A stretch of DNA of 64,000 nucleotides from Opacimonas immobilis (GCF_048282545.1 NZ_CP182485.1:186001-250000), one strand, 5' to 3'. Positions 35,547 through 45,275 are shown, counted from the first letter of the stretch. The notes: generated from the letters alone by a model not told the origin. Program-made: numbers and translations.

Positions 35547-36323
35547 TTATGATTTCCAAGATTGTCTTTGTAAGTATGGACCGAAACCGTTTTCACCAGC
35601 CCAATACTGCAATGTGTTGCTGACGCCGTTCGAGGTCAATGTTGCACCCGATAAAGCATCTACTGCATAAGGGTTATCAGAACCAGCTTGTTTCTTTACT
35701 TTGATAGCAACTTCGCCATCGTCGTAAATCTTTTTGCCTTTCCATTTAGCCATCCATGCAGGGTTTTGCACTTCACCACCCAATCCAGGGGTTTCCTTAT
35801 GCTGGTAGTACACCAACTCTTCAATCGTATTGCCATCAGCACTTACTGCTAAGAAGCCAAACATCAAATCCCAAAGACCAGATCCGTGAACCGGTAAGAT
35901 TATACGAGAAATCGAACCATCTTCTTCTTTAATGTGGAATACATTAGCAATTGCCGAGCGACGTGAAAAGCCAACATTGCCTTCAACTTTTACACTGGTA
36001 TTAGGATCCTTCGCTAACTTGCCATACATGTCAAAAGGCTTACCAGTATCCGCTACAGGATTTTCGACGTATTCGCCTGTCGCTAGATCAACGAATTTTT
36101 CTTCAACTCGCGCTTCATAGCGTTCTTTGACTGCCGCTTTTGACATGCCGGCTTCATACAAACCGGCTGCGGTTAAAATGTTCGTTTTCTTATCTACTGC
36201 TGCGTTTGACTGTTGTAGTGAGCGCAAGCCAACCGCCGCACTTGATACAACAATTGAGCACACTAGACAAACTGCTAGGACAACGCCAACCGTTCTGCCC
36301 AAAGTTTCTTTATTAGCTGACAC
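35547..36323 (-). CDS. nqrC: Na+-NQR subunit C (FMN-carrying)
   Basis: This is a protein of about 258 residues with one membrane helix (TVGVVLAVCLVCSIVVSS) and a periplasmic FMN domain. The flavinylated threonine is in DALSGATLTS (about Thr228). The frame is open to 36404, but a GTG at 36323 with GGAGGG upstream gives the family start. It overlaps the end of nqrB by 11 bases. Without this correction the protein would carry 27 extra residues that do not belong. Confidence 0.94.
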   Translation of the reverse strand: MSANKETLGRTVGVVLAVCLVCSIVVSSAAVGLRSLQQSNAAVDKKTNILTAAGLYEAGMSKAAVKERYEARVEEKFVDLATGEYVENPVADTGKPFDMYGKLAKDPNTSVKVEGNVGFSRRSAIANVFHIKEEDGSISRIILPVHGSGLWDLMFGFLAVSADGNTIEELVYYQHKETPGLGGEVQNPAWMAKWKGKKIYDDGEVAIKVKKQAGSDNPYAVDALSGATLTSNGVSNTLQYWAGENGFGPYLQRQSWKS

Positions 36324-37524
36324 GTGCAACCCTCCGTTTGATGTTGCTCTGTGCAACGAAATAATCGAATAATGGTGCCCACAAGTTTGCGAATAGAATT
36401 GCAAGCATAATACCTTCAGGGAATGCAGGATTTAAAACACGAACGATGACTGTCATCATACCGATGAAGAAACCGTACGCCCATTTCCCTGTGTCTGTGA
36501 ACGAGGCAGAAACTGGGTCCGTTGCCATAAAGAACATACCAAACGCCATACCACCAATGACCATATGCCAGTACCAAGGCATAGCCAGGTAATGAGATGG
36601 GTTATCTGCAGGAGCAACCATATTTAAGATTGTGGATAAGAAAATCACACCAAAAAGAACACCTGCAACAATGCGCCAGCTTGCAATACGTAAATAGATA
36701 ATAAATAAGCCACCGAGCATAATCGCCAACGTTGAGACTTCACCAGCAGAACCTTGGATATTACCTAGGAAAGCTTGAGTCCATGCAGCCATGTCAGAGA
36801 AGTCCATGGTGCCTGAAGCCGCTTGGCTTAACCATGTTGCACCAGAGTAACCGTCAGCAGCCACCCAAATTGAGTCACCTGACATCTGCGCTGGATAGGC
36901 AAAATACAAGAAAGCACGACCAGACAACGCTGGATTAAGGAAGTTACGTCCGGTACCACCAAATACTTCTTTGGCGATAACCACACCGAAGGTAATACCC
37001 AATGCTACTTGCCATAAAGGTACTGTAGCCGGTAACGTCAGTGCAAATAGTACGGATGTAACGAAGAAGCCTTCATTCACTTCGTGCTTACGCACTGAGG
37101 CAAATAAAACCTCCCAGAAACCACCTACAGCAAATGTCACCGCATAAATCGGTAACCACCAACATGCACCGTAGAAAAACAGTGTTAATGCAGACGCATC
37201 GGCAACGCCTAATTGACCGCCTAACGCAGTAAATAATGCTGCTTGCCATGCATCTGGTAAGGTAGCACCGGCCAAAATAGCAATGTTTGCTTGATTACCG
37301 ATGTTGTACATGCCGTAAAACATCGCAGGGAAAGTCGCCATCCACACCATGATCATGATGCGTTTTAAATCGATGCTATCACGTACGTGAGTTGAGGATT
37401 TATTGACTTTACCAGGAGTGTAAAAAATGGTCGCAACAGCTTCATAGAGTGCGTACCATTTTTCGTGTTTGCCACCCGGCTCAAAATCCGGTTCAATTTT
37501 TTCTAAATATGCTTTTAAACCCAT
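36313..37524 (-). CDS. nqrB: Na+-NQR subunit B (FMN- and riboflavin-binding)
   Basis: This is a 403-residue integral membrane subunit with about ten helices. The FMN attachment threonine is in DGYSGATWLS (Thr230). Sodium translocation and quinone reduction depend on this subunit. It starts 3 bases after the nqrA stop and its end overlaps nqrC. Confidence 0.97.
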   Translation of the reverse strand: MGLKAYLEKIEPDFEPGGKHEKWYALYEAVATIFYTPGKVNKSSTHVRDSIDLKRIMIMVWMATFPAMFYGMYNIGNQANIAILAGATLPDAWQAALFTALGGQLGVADASALTLFFYGACWWLPIYAVTFAVGGFWEVLFASVRKHEVNEGFFVTSVLFALTLPATVPLWQVALGITFGVVIAKEVFGGTGRNFLNPALSGRAFLYFAYPAQMSGDSIWVAADGYSGATWLSQAASGTMDFSDMAAWTQAFLGNIQGSAGEVSTLAIMLGGLFIIYLRIASWRIVAGVLFGVIFLSTILNMVAPADNPSHYLAMPWYWHMVIGGMAFGMFFMATDPVSASFTDTGKWAYGFFIGMMTVIVRVLNPAFPEGIMLAILFANLWAPLFDYFVAQSNIKRRVARVS

Positions 37525-37527
37525 TGG

Positions 37528-38871
37528 TTAACCCTCTAATTCAATTTTGGTTAAACAATCACGCAAGATTGGGCCATAATTATATTTGCCAGGACAAACA
37601 TAAGAACACAATGCCAAATCTTCTTCATCTAATTCCAAACAACCCATTTGTTGAGCTGTATCAGTATCACCTGCGATGATGTCACGCAATAACAAAGTTG
37701 GTAAGATATCCAACGGCATCACACGCTCGTAGTTACCGATTGGCACCATAGAGCGATCAGAACCGTTTGTTGTAGAAGTCATATTAAACAGGCGTTTGCC
37801 TGCAAGATGACCGAGGTAAGCACGCGTTACTGAATGTTTATCGCCGCCTGGTGTAATCCAACCAAACAAGCGCTTTTCTTTATCTTCTTCAATCAGAGAT
37901 ACTTGCAAATGATAACGACCTAAATACGCGTGGGGACCTGCTGCCGTTGTACCGTGTAGTACTGAGCCAGAGATGACACGAGTATTGTCTAGTGTGGTTT
38001 CGTTTGCAATAAGTTGGTCTAGTGACGCACCAATTACAGTGCGAACCAAACGTGGGTTCTTTGCTGCTGGGCCGGCCAAAGCGACAACGCGAGAAGTATC
38101 AAGCTGGCCAGTCGTAAATAGTGCGCCAACCGCAATAACGTCTTGGTAGTTGATGTGCCAGTTAAACTTGGTCGCACCTACTGCATCAATCATATGCATG
38201 TGCGTGCCAACCAAACCCGCAGGATGTGGTCCGGCAAACTCATGCACCTCAACCTTGGCGTTGCCAGTATCTACTGACGCATTTGCTGCTTTAGAAACAT
38301 ACAATTTGCCTTCAGTAAGGTTTGATAACACATTCAAACCGTTGACGAAATCATCATTGCGCTCAGCGATAATTACCGTTGGATCAGCGGCCAATGGATT
38401 GGTATCCATGGCATTGACAAAAATCGCATTTGGTTGACTGCCAAGGGTCGGAGCTTTGCTGTATGGACGTGTACGCAACGCTGTCCATAAGCCTGATTCA
38501 ACCAATTGCTGCTCGACTTTATCACGCGTTAAGCCCGCCAGTTTATCCGCTGCGAACGCGTCAAAAGCCACAGCGTCTTCACCTGCCATATCGATTACAA
38601 CAGATTGCAACACGCGCTTTGCACCACGGTTTACTGCAGACACTGTACCGCTTGCTGGAGCCGTGTATTTGACGCCTGGGTTTTTCTTGTCTTCAAACAA
38701 AACTTGGCCTTTTTTGACCGAGTCACCTACTTGGACATGCATGGTTGGACGCATACCCACGTATTCCTCACCCAAAATCGCGACCTGCGTCACGGCAACC
38801 CCATCGTGGATTTGCTGTGCCGGAGACCCCGAAATAGGAAGGTCTAGTCCTTTCTTTATTTTATGTAACAT
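37528..38871 (-). CDS. nqrA: Na+-NQR subunit A
   Basis: This is a protein of about 447 residues beginning with the family hallmark HKIKKGLDLPISG. It is a peripheral cytosolic subunit with a barrel-sandwich domain (EEYVGMRPTMHVQVGDSVKKGQ) and lies near the quinone site. It ends in the typical DEEDLALCSYVCPGKYNYGPILR. The start is uncertain: the frame opens with a GTG at 38883, while the ATG at 38871 better fits the family. Neither has a strong ribosome site. Confidence 0.95.
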   Translation of the reverse strand: MLHKIKKGLDLPISGSPAQQIHDGVAVTQVAILGEEYVGMRPTMHVQVGDSVKKGQVLFEDKKNPGVKYTAPASGTVSAVNRGAKRVLQSVVIDMAGEDAVAFDAFAADKLAGLTRDKVEQQLVESGLWTALRTRPYSKAPTLGSQPNAIFVNAMDTNPLAADPTVIIAERNDDFVNGLNVLSNLTEGKLYVSKAANASVDTGNAKVEVHEFAGPHPAGLVGTHMHMIDAVGATKFNWHINYQDVIAVGALFTTGQLDTSRVVALAGPAAKNPRLVRTVIGASLDQLIANETTLDNTRVISGSVLHGTTAAGPHAYLGRYHLQVSLIEEDKEKRLFGWITPGGDKHSVTRAYLGHLAGKRLFNMTSTTNGSDRSMVPIGNYERVMPLDILPTLLLRDIIAGDTDTAQQMGCLELDEEDLALCSYVCPGKYNYGPILRDCLTKIELEG

Positions 38872-39011
38872 AAGCAATTGCACTACTCTGTTTGGATACT
38901 AATTAGCCAAAGCATCACACACAAACCTGGAATGACTTGGCTAATCAGTATAATTTTATTGTCACGGTGTTGTTAAACAAATCAATTTGTTGTTATTGAA
39001 GGTTTATTCTA

Positions 39012-39179
39012 ATGCCCACTTTCTCTGTTCAGACCATCACCCACATCGCGAGGCTGAATGACTGCTTAGAATATTATTGTTTTTTTCACACGCTTGATAA
39101 CGGTTATCTCGGTGCTTTCAGCAGAATCTTTCATGAGCATTTGTCAAACCCACACTTATACAAACAACAAATGCTTTAA
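39012..39179 (+). CDS. Possible 55-residue small open reading frame
   Basis: An ATG with GAAGG about 9 bases upstream opens a frame of 55 codons that begins MPTFSVQTIT and ends YKQQML. It has no signal, membrane segment or recognisable domain. It is on the strand opposite nqrA and fabV in an otherwise empty region. It may be chance; the ribosome site is the only support. Confidence 0.2.
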   Translation: MPTFSVQTITHIARLNDCLEYYCFFHTLDNGYLGAFSRIFHEHLSNPHLYKQQML

Positions 39180-39320
39180 TTAAAACCCGCGGATTATAAA
39201 GGAAAAATCATCCTTAATCCATTATCTATCGTCAGAATATCTAAGGGAATGAAAGATTACTATACGACTTGTGTTCAACAAAACTGCCAGATCCCATATA
39301 AGCCTATCTTTATACAGCAA

Positions 39321-39343
39321 TAAACCGCCATTTCGGCGGTTTA
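39321..39343 (-). terminator. Hairpin downstream of fabV
   Basis: A 9-bp perfect stem, TAAACCGCC with GGCGGTTTA, closes a five-base loop, 46 bases beyond the fabV stop. The following T content is modest on the minus strand, so it is a moderate terminator at best. Confidence 0.6.
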
Positions 39344-39388
39344 TACAAGGTATTTCAGTCATTGCGACTTTGGTATAACCAATATTCC

Positions 39389-40570
39389 TCACGACCAATT
39401 GACAACTGGATCCACATCCGCTTCGTAATCAACTTCGTCAAAGGCAAAACCAAACAGGTGCAAAAACTCCTGGTGGTACCCTGCATAATCGCTCAATTGA
39501 TGGAAGGTTTCTTGCGTGACTTGATCCCACAAAGTTGCTATTTTGGCTTGAGTCGCATCATTGGTTTCTTTGCCATCCATGCGGTAGCGATTTACTTCAT
39601 CCGTTAGGGCGTTATCATTTAGCAAACAATCTCTGTACAAACCCACAATCTGTTCAATACAGCCTTCATGTGTCCCTTCTTCTTTCATTACTCTATAAAT
39701 CAGCGATATGTATAACGGCATAACTGGAATGGCTGAGGATGCTTGGGTGACCAACGCTTTAAGAGACGAAACGTGAGCCTCTAAACCAAGCCCTGCAAAT
39801 TTAGTGTTAAGTACACTTGCCGCACGATCTAAATCTTCTTTAGCTTTACCTATGGTCGCAGAACCATAAATTGGCCAAGTTAATTCTTTACCAATATAAG
39901 TGTAAGCAGTAGTTTTACAGCCCTCTGCAAGCAAATCAGCATCGGCTAGGGCATTGATCCATAATTCCCAATCTTCCCCGCCCATAACCTTGATGGTATG
40001 AGCAATTTCTTCCTCTGATGCTGGCTCTAACGACACATCATGCACTAAATCTTTGTCGGTATCATAAGTCTTAGTGGTGTAGGCTTGGCCAACTGGTTTT
40101 AGGGTCGATTTGAACGTTTCACCGGTCACAGGATCGGTACGACGTGGTGAGGCAAGAGAATAAATCACCATGTCGACTTTGCCCATTTCTCTAAGCTTTT
40201 CGATCACTTGATCTTTTAACTCATTAGAAAATGCATCACCATTAATCGTGTGTGCCTCAATTCCAGCCTGCTTTGCTTGGGCATGAAATGCCGCAGTATT
40301 ATACCAACCAGCTGTACCAGTTTTGCGTTCAGTAGGCGCTTTTTCAAAACATACACCTAAAGTTTTCGCTCCGTATCCAAATGAAGAAGTAATGCGCGAA
40401 GCCAAGCCATAACCGGTAGAACATCCGATAACCAAGACGTTTTTAGGTGCATCAGCACTTTCTAGTTGTTGTGATTGGACGTATTCAATTTGTTTTGCCA
40501 CATTATGTGCACACCCAACTGGATGGGCGTTTGTGCAAATAAACCCACGAACTTTTGGCTTGATAACCAT
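39389..40570 (-). CDS. fabV: Trans-2-enoyl-[ACP/CoA] reductase FabV
   Basis: This is a 393-residue enoyl reductase of the FabV type with the N-terminal IKPKVRGFICTNAHPVGC, the NADH-binding region NVLVIGCSTGYGLASR, and the Tyr-(8 residues)-Lys active-site spacing in WPIYGSATIGKAK. It performs the last step of fatty acid elongation and is the triclosan-insensitive alternative to FabI. Whether FabI is also present cannot be seen here. Confidence 0.95.
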   Translation of the reverse strand: MVIKPKVRGFICTNAHPVGCAHNVAKQIEYVQSQQLESADAPKNVLVIGCSTGYGLASRITSSFGYGAKTLGVCFEKAPTERKTGTAGWYNTAAFHAQAKQAGIEAHTINGDAFSNELKDQVIEKLREMGKVDMVIYSLASPRRTDPVTGETFKSTLKPVGQAYTTKTYDTDKDLVHDVSLEPASEEEIAHTIKVMGGEDWELWINALADADLLAEGCKTTAYTYIGKELTWPIYGSATIGKAKEDLDRAASVLNTKFAGLGLEAHVSSLKALVTQASSAIPVMPLYISLIYRVMKEEGTHEGCIEQIVGLYRDCLLNDNALTDEVNRYRMDGKETNDATQAKIATLWDQVTQETFHQLSDYAGYHQEFLHLFGFAFDEVDYEADVDPVVNWS

Positions 40571-40674
40571 GTATTTCTCCTAAAAGCAATGTAGCCGTTA
40601 TGTGTGTATTGTAAACTGACCAACCTGTAAAACTGGTCGGGCAAGTCAGTCTATTTTGTTTGTTACTCAATGAA

Positions 40675-40698
40675 AAATGCCCTCAAAAGAGGGCATTT
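40675..40698. terminator. Terminator hairpin downstream of fklB
   Basis: A 10-bp perfect stem, AAATGCCCTC with GAGGGCATTT, closes an AAAA loop. It lies in the 25-48 bases after the fklB stop on the minus strand and has flanking A/T runs. Confidence 0.75.
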
Positions 40699-40722
40699 AA
40701 AATAGCGTTTAGTTATCTATGT

Positions 40723-41343
40723 TTAGCTGATAATCTCGTGCAACTCAACCTCAAATACCAAGGTGCTGTACGGTGCAATCGCTCCCCCTGCGCCTTGTTC
40801 GCCGTATGCTAATTCACTTGGAATGGTTAAACGCCATTTATCGCCAACTGACATGAGTTGCAATGCCTCGGTCCAGCCTTTAATAACGCCATTAACCGGG
40901 AACTCTGCAGGTTGGCCACGATCGTAAGATGAATCAAACACTTGCCCATTGATTAAGGTACCGTGATAATCAACACGCACGACAGATTCGGCACTCGGTG
41001 ATACACCACTGCCTGAATGAATGATCTCATACTGCAAACCAGATTCGGTGGTGGTAACGCTCTCTTTAGCGCCATTTTCTGCTAAATAAGCATTACCCGC
41101 CGCAATATTCTCTTCAAACGCCTTGGATTTTTCTGCTTGCATGCGTTTGTGGATTTCGCTAAATGCGGCGCCTAAAGTATCGTTATCTACCGCACTGCTA
41201 TTGCCCAAAAAGCCATCTTGCACACCGGCGACAATCGCTTCTAATGACAAACCCTCAAAAGGGTTCGAGGCGATTTGCTTGCCCATCTGATAACCAATTC
41301 CATAACTCGCTTGGCTCTCAATAGTTTCGTATTTATCTGACAT
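40723..41343 (-). CDS. fklB: FKBP-type peptidyl-prolyl isomerase (FklB-like)
   Basis: This is a 206-residue FKBP with a helical N-terminal dimerisation region (YGIGYQMGKQIASNPFEGL) and a C-terminal FKBP domain (about 110-206) including VRVDYHGTLINGQVFDSSYDRGQPAEFPV and ELAYGEQGAGGAIAPYSTLVFEVEL. There is no signal peptide, so it matches cytoplasmic FklB rather than periplasmic FkpA. It assists folding at prolines. Confidence 0.93.
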   Translation of the reverse strand: MSDKYETIESQASYGIGYQMGKQIASNPFEGLSLEAIVAGVQDGFLGNSSAVDNDTLGAAFSEIHKRMQAEKSKAFEENIAAGNAYLAENGAKESVTTTESGLQYEIIHSGSGVSPSAESVVRVDYHGTLINGQVFDSSYDRGQPAEFPVNGVIKGWTEALQLMSVGDKWRLTIPSELAYGEQGAGGAIAPYSTLVFEVELHEIIS

Positions 41344-41527
41344 ATTTACTCCCTCGTAGGATATTACTTAACGTCCTATGAGCGATAATACCAATAGAAC
41401 TTGCTTCAATTGCTTACTATACCACACCGAACTGTCTGTTTTATGAATAATTTATAGCCGAAAGGTTTAGACAAACGTCTCATTGTTTTTTATTGTATAT
41501 ATCAGTTAAGAGATTTTAGGATAAATA

Positions 41528-44152
41528 ATGCAATATGATGCAGAACTCAAATCCACTGTCCGTGGATTAGGTGAGTTATTAGGACAAACTATTCAAAAGG
41601 ATTTAGGTCAAGAGTGGCTCGACAAAATTGAGCACGTCCGCAAACTCGGACGCAAAGGCCATAAAGGTGATGTGAACGCCAACACCGATCTCGCTGCTAT
41701 TTTTGCCAGCATGAGTGATGATGACCTAATGGTTATTGCCCGTTCATTTTCCCAATTTTTGAACCTGGCTAATATCGCTGAGCAAGAGTTTAACGCATCG
41801 CAACAGATTGATGATTCGGTAGATACATTATTTGAACATCTCAAAAAGTCTCAAAAATCACCCGAAGATATCTATCAAGCTGTTAATGAGCTGCATATTG
41901 ATCTGGTGTTAACCGCACACCCGACGGAAGTTACTCGCCGTACTCTAATCCATAAGCACGCCATGTTGGCTGAGTGTATTCGACGCCAAAACCGCGAGCA
42001 ACTCAATGAACAAGAGAAGCGCCAACTCGCTCACAGGGTAGCCGATTTGGTCGCACAGGCGTGGCACACTGAAGAAATTCGCAATCAGCGTCCGACCCCA
42101 GTGGATGAAGCCACCTGGGGCTTTTCAGTGATCGAAAACTCATTATGGGATGCCATTCCTAACTTCATGCGCGACTTAGACCTAAGGCTGCAACACGAAT
42201 ACCAAATCAAATTGCCAATTGATGCTAAACCAGTGCAAATTAGTTCTTGGATGGGCGGTGACCGCGACGGCAATCCCTTTGTGACACACCAAGTCACACA
42301 AACAGTCTTGCACCTAGCTCGCAGAAGAGCCGCCAAATTGTTTGCTCAAGATATCAGCACATTGCAAGTTGAATTGTCTATGTCACGATGCTCAGATGAA
42401 ATCCGTCACAAAGTAGGTGATGTGATGGAACCTTATCGGGCGATATTACGCCCTCTGGTGAAACGCTTACGCGCCACCAAAGATGGTATTGACGATATTT
42501 TGAATGACCGTCCCACTAATCCAGAAAAATGGATCCAAAATCAAGCCGAACTGATTGAACCCTTAATGTTGTGTTATCGTTCGTTGGTGCAAAGCGGTAT
42601 GTCACAGATTGCGAATGGTGCTTTATTAGATACCATCAGACGGGCACATTGTTTTGGTATGCATTTGATCAAATTAGACATTCGGCAAGACTCTGAGCGG
42701 CATGCCAATGCCATCGCCGAGGTATGTCAATATCTTGGTTATGGCGATTATGCACAATGGACAGAAGATGAGAAAGTCAGCTTTTTACTCAAAGAGTTGC
42801 AATCCAAACGCCCACTGTTTCCCAATGCCTGGCAAACTGATTGGCAGCCTTCCGCTGAGGTAAAAGAAGTATTAGACACTTGTCATACCATTGCTAAAAA
42901 TGATGCGAATGCTTTTGGCATTTATATCATTTCGATGGCTTCTTACGCATCCGATGTATTGGCAGTACAGTTATTGTTACAACAATGTCGCGTCAATTGG
43001 CAGATGCCCGTCGCGCCTTTATTTGAGACGTTGGACGATTTAAATCGTTCAGCACAAGTCATTGAGCAACTACTCAAAATAGATGGCTATCGCAAACGTT
43101 TAACCTCCAATCAATATATTATGATTGGTTATTCAGACTCAGCGAAAGACGCAGGTGCCCTCGCGGCCGGTTGGGCTCAATACCAAGCTCAAGAAGCGTT
43201 AGTCAATGTCACACGTGAAGCCAATGTTGGTCTAACGTTATTCCACGGGCGTGGCGGAACTATTGGACGTGGTGGCCTGCCCTCGCATACCGCTATATTA
43301 TCCCAACCCCCAGGATCATTAGATGGTGGCTTCCGTATTACCGAGCAAGGTGAAACCATTCGCTACAAATTCGGAATGTCAGCTATAGCCAAGCGCAGCT
43401 TAGGTATTTATGCCAGTGCAATTATAGAAGCCAAGTTATTCCCACCGCCACAGCCAAAATCTGAATGGCGTGCGGTCATGACCCAAATGGCGGATTATGG
43501 ACGAGATAACTATCGCGATATCGTTAGAAACGACCCTGAATTTGTGCCGTATTTCCGCCAAGCCACTCCTGAACAAGAGCTTGGCAAATTGCCACTTGGT
43601 TCTCGCCCAGCGAAACGCAACCCTCACGGTGGCGTAGAAAGTCTGCGGGCAATCCCTTGGATTTTTGCTTGGGCGCAAACTCGTTTAGTTCTGCCAGCGT
43701 GGTTAGGAGTCATGCCAGCGATTATGCAAACCTATGAAGAGCACGCTGAAACAATTAATGAAATGTTGGCGACTTGGCCATTTTTTGCATCTCGACTCTC
43801 AATGCTGGATATGGTGTTTGCTAAAGCAGATATGCACATAGCGAAAGCTTATGACGAACGCTTAGTAGAAGATAAACTGCGTCATTTTGGTGACAAGTTA
43901 CGTGCAGAGCTCACTTTTAGCCGAGAAAAGCTCCTAGAACTGACCCAAAAAGCGGATGTGTTGCAAGACGATCCGGTTGGTGCAAATTCATTGCATATTC
44001 GCGCAGATTATCTACAGCCTTTGCATTACTTGCAGATTGAACTGCTCGACCGCATTCGTAAAAATGAAGCCATTGATGGTATGAGTCCTGCTGAGCGGGC
44101 CATGATGGTGACGATTGCTGGTATTGCTATTGGTATTCGCAACACAGGTTAG
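41528..44152 (+). CDS. ppc: Phosphoenolpyruvate carboxylase
   Basis: This is an 874-residue PEP carboxylase. Catalytic motifs are intact: LTAHPTEVTRR with the essential His, WMGGDRDGNPFVT, and the glycine loop FHGRGGTIGRGG; the C-terminus IRNTG is the usual allosteric end. It carboxylates PEP to oxaloacetate to refill the TCA cycle, the reverse direction to pckA. AGGA lies 7 bases upstream of the ATG. It converges on mdh with a strong terminator between. Confidence 0.97.
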   Translation: MQYDAELKSTVRGLGELLGQTIQKDLGQEWLDKIEHVRKLGRKGHKGDVNANTDLAAIFASMSDDDLMVIARSFSQFLNLANIAEQEFNASQQIDDSVDTLFEHLKKSQKSPEDIYQAVNELHIDLVLTAHPTEVTRRTLIHKHAMLAECIRRQNREQLNEQEKRQLAHRVADLVAQAWHTEEIRNQRPTPVDEATWGFSVIENSLWDAIPNFMRDLDLRLQHEYQIKLPIDAKPVQISSWMGGDRDGNPFVTHQVTQTVLHLARRRAAKLFAQDISTLQVELSMSRCSDEIRHKVGDVMEPYRAILRPLVKRLRATKDGIDDILNDRPTNPEKWIQNQAELIEPLMLCYRSLVQSGMSQIANGALLDTIRRAHCFGMHLIKLDIRQDSERHANAIAEVCQYLGYGDYAQWTEDEKVSFLLKELQSKRPLFPNAWQTDWQPSAEVKEVLDTCHTIAKNDANAFGIYIISMASYASDVLAVQLLLQQCRVNWQMPVAPLFETLDDLNRSAQVIEQLLKIDGYRKRLTSNQYIMIGYSDSAKDAGALAAGWAQYQAQEALVNVTREANVGLTLFHGRGGTIGRGGLPSHTAILSQPPGSLDGGFRITEQGETIRYKFGMSAIAKRSLGIYASAIIEAKLFPPPQPKSEWRAVMTQMADYGRDNYRDIVRNDPEFVPYFRQATPEQELGKLPLGSRPAKRNPHGGVESLRAIPWIFAWAQTRLVLPAWLGVMPAIMQTYEEHAETINEMLATWPFFASRLSMLDMVFAKADMHIAKAYDERLVEDKLRHFGDKLRAELTFSREKLLELTQKADVLQDDPVGANSLHIRADYLQPLHYLQIELLDRIRKNEAIDGMSPAERAMMVTIAGIAIGIRNTG

Positions 44153-44170
44153 GCGAATATATTGCCAAAA

Positions 44171-44200
44171 AAAAGGGTAGCTACTCATAGCTACCCTTTT
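44171..44200. terminator. Bidirectional terminator between ppc and mdh
   Basis: A 13-bp perfect stem (44171-44183 with 44188-44200) closes a four-base loop, with A and T runs at both ends. It serves both convergent genes. Confidence 0.92.
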
Positions 44201-44217
44201 CAGTATTCTGCAACAGG

Positions 44218-45156
44218 TTAACCGTTTACGAAATCAACACCTAGTTGAATATCGCCACGTAAGCCATCTAACATGTCCGCTTTTGCTTGTTGTTCAAATG
44301 CACTTAATTCGCCGTAGGATAAAATTTCTTCTACGCCGTTTTTACCTAAACGTACTGGGTGCGCAAAGAATGCTGCGTCATCAGAGCCATCAACTTGTAC
44401 GTAAGTGTACTCAGTAACCTCTTCACCTTGCATTGCTGCAACTAGAGATAAACAGAAACGCGCAGCCGCTTGACCCATTGATAATGTAGCAGAACCGCCA
44501 CCCGCTTTCGCTTCAACAACCTCAGTACCGGCATTTTGGATACGAGTAGTAAGCGCCGCAACTTCTTCATCAGAGAAAGATGCGCCTTCAACTTGAGAAA
44601 GTAAAGGAAGAATAGTCGTACCTGAGTGACCACCGATCACTGGTACGTGAACATCAGCGACATTTAGACCTTTTGCTTCAGCAACAAACGCTTCAGCACG
44701 GATTACGTCAAGCGTGGTCACACCGAATAATTTGTTTTTGTCGTAAACGCCTTTTGCTTTCAAGGTTTCGGCTGCAATCGCAACTGTCGTGTTCACAGGG
44801 TTAGTAATGATGCCAACACATGCGTTTGGACAGTTATCGGCAATTGCTTCAACTAAGTTTTTAACAATACCAGCGTTGATATTAAATAAATCAGAACGAT
44901 CCATACCAGGCTTACGAGGCACACCCGCTGGAATCAAAACAATATCACAACCTGTTAATGCGTCTGCTAAATTATCCGCACCATGACCAGTTACTGCAAC
45001 AGCAGTTGGGATGTGGCTTAGATCAACCGCAACACCAGGAACCACTGGAGCAACGTCATATAACGCAAGTTCAGAACCCGCAGGCAATTGCGTTTTAAGT
45101 AATAAAGATAATGCTTGGCCGATACCGCCAGCAGCGCCTAAGACTGCTACTTTCAT
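44218..45156 (-). CDS. mdh: Malate dehydrogenase (NAD)
   Basis: This is a 312-residue enzyme with the NAD-binding GAAGGIGQALSLLLK at the N-terminus, the substrate-binding PRKPGMDRSDL and catalytic IGGHSGTTILPL. It interconverts malate and oxaloacetate in the TCA cycle. It is divergent from argR, the same arrangement as in E. coli and Vibrio. Confidence 0.97.
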   Translation of the reverse strand: MKVAVLGAAGGIGQALSLLLKTQLPAGSELALYDVAPVVPGVAVDLSHIPTAVAVTGHGADNLADALTGCDIVLIPAGVPRKPGMDRSDLFNINAGIVKNLVEAIADNCPNACVGIITNPVNTTVAIAAETLKAKGVYDKNKLFGVTTLDVIRAEAFVAEAKGLNVADVHVPVIGGHSGTTILPLLSQVEGASFSDEEVAALTTRIQNAGTEVVEAKAGGGSATLSMGQAAARFCLSLVAAMQGEEVTEYTYVQVDGSDDAAFFAHPVRLGKNGVEEILSYGELSAFEQQAKADMLDGLRGDIQLGVDFVNG

Positions 45157-45236
45157 GTTTTTCTCCTAAACGATAGTAGATAGTGTGTTGTTGCCTTCCA
45201 CCCTAATCGACATGGCTTGAGTAAGCAATTGTCCAT

Positions 45237-45275
45237 TAGTTGTAGGTATTAGTTGTAGGTGATAGTTATAGGTAC
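45237..45275. repeat. Triple 13-bp imperfect tandem repeat between mdh and argR
   Basis: Three adjacent 13-base units, TAGTTGTAGGTAT (45237-45249), TAGTTGTAGGTGA (45250-45262) and TAGTTATAGGTAC (45263-45275), lie in the 188-base divergent promoter region. The period of 13 is not a helical turn multiple. It could bind a regulator or be a slippage product. Confidence 0.85.

Larger units (their letters stand above)
38884..39388. other. 505-base intergenic region between nqrA and fabV
   Basis: This region should contain the nqr operon promoter and the end of the fabV transcript. I see AT-rich sequence with ACAAA/TTTGT inverted halves near 38976-38990, a hairpin near 39321-39343, and one short open frame (39012-39179). 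I did not find a convincing -35/-10 pair or known operator by eye. Confidence 0.5.

Noticed and set aside
36324..36404. Upstream extension of nqrC by 27 residues
   Set aside because: The extension lies in nqrB coding sequence and does not resemble NqrC. The GTG at 36323 has a GGAGGG ribosome site.
38976..38990. ACAAA/TTTGT inverted halves as an FNR or ArcA site before nqrA
   Set aside because: The sequence does not match the TTGAT-N4-ATCAA consensus, and AT-rich DNA gives such halves by chance.
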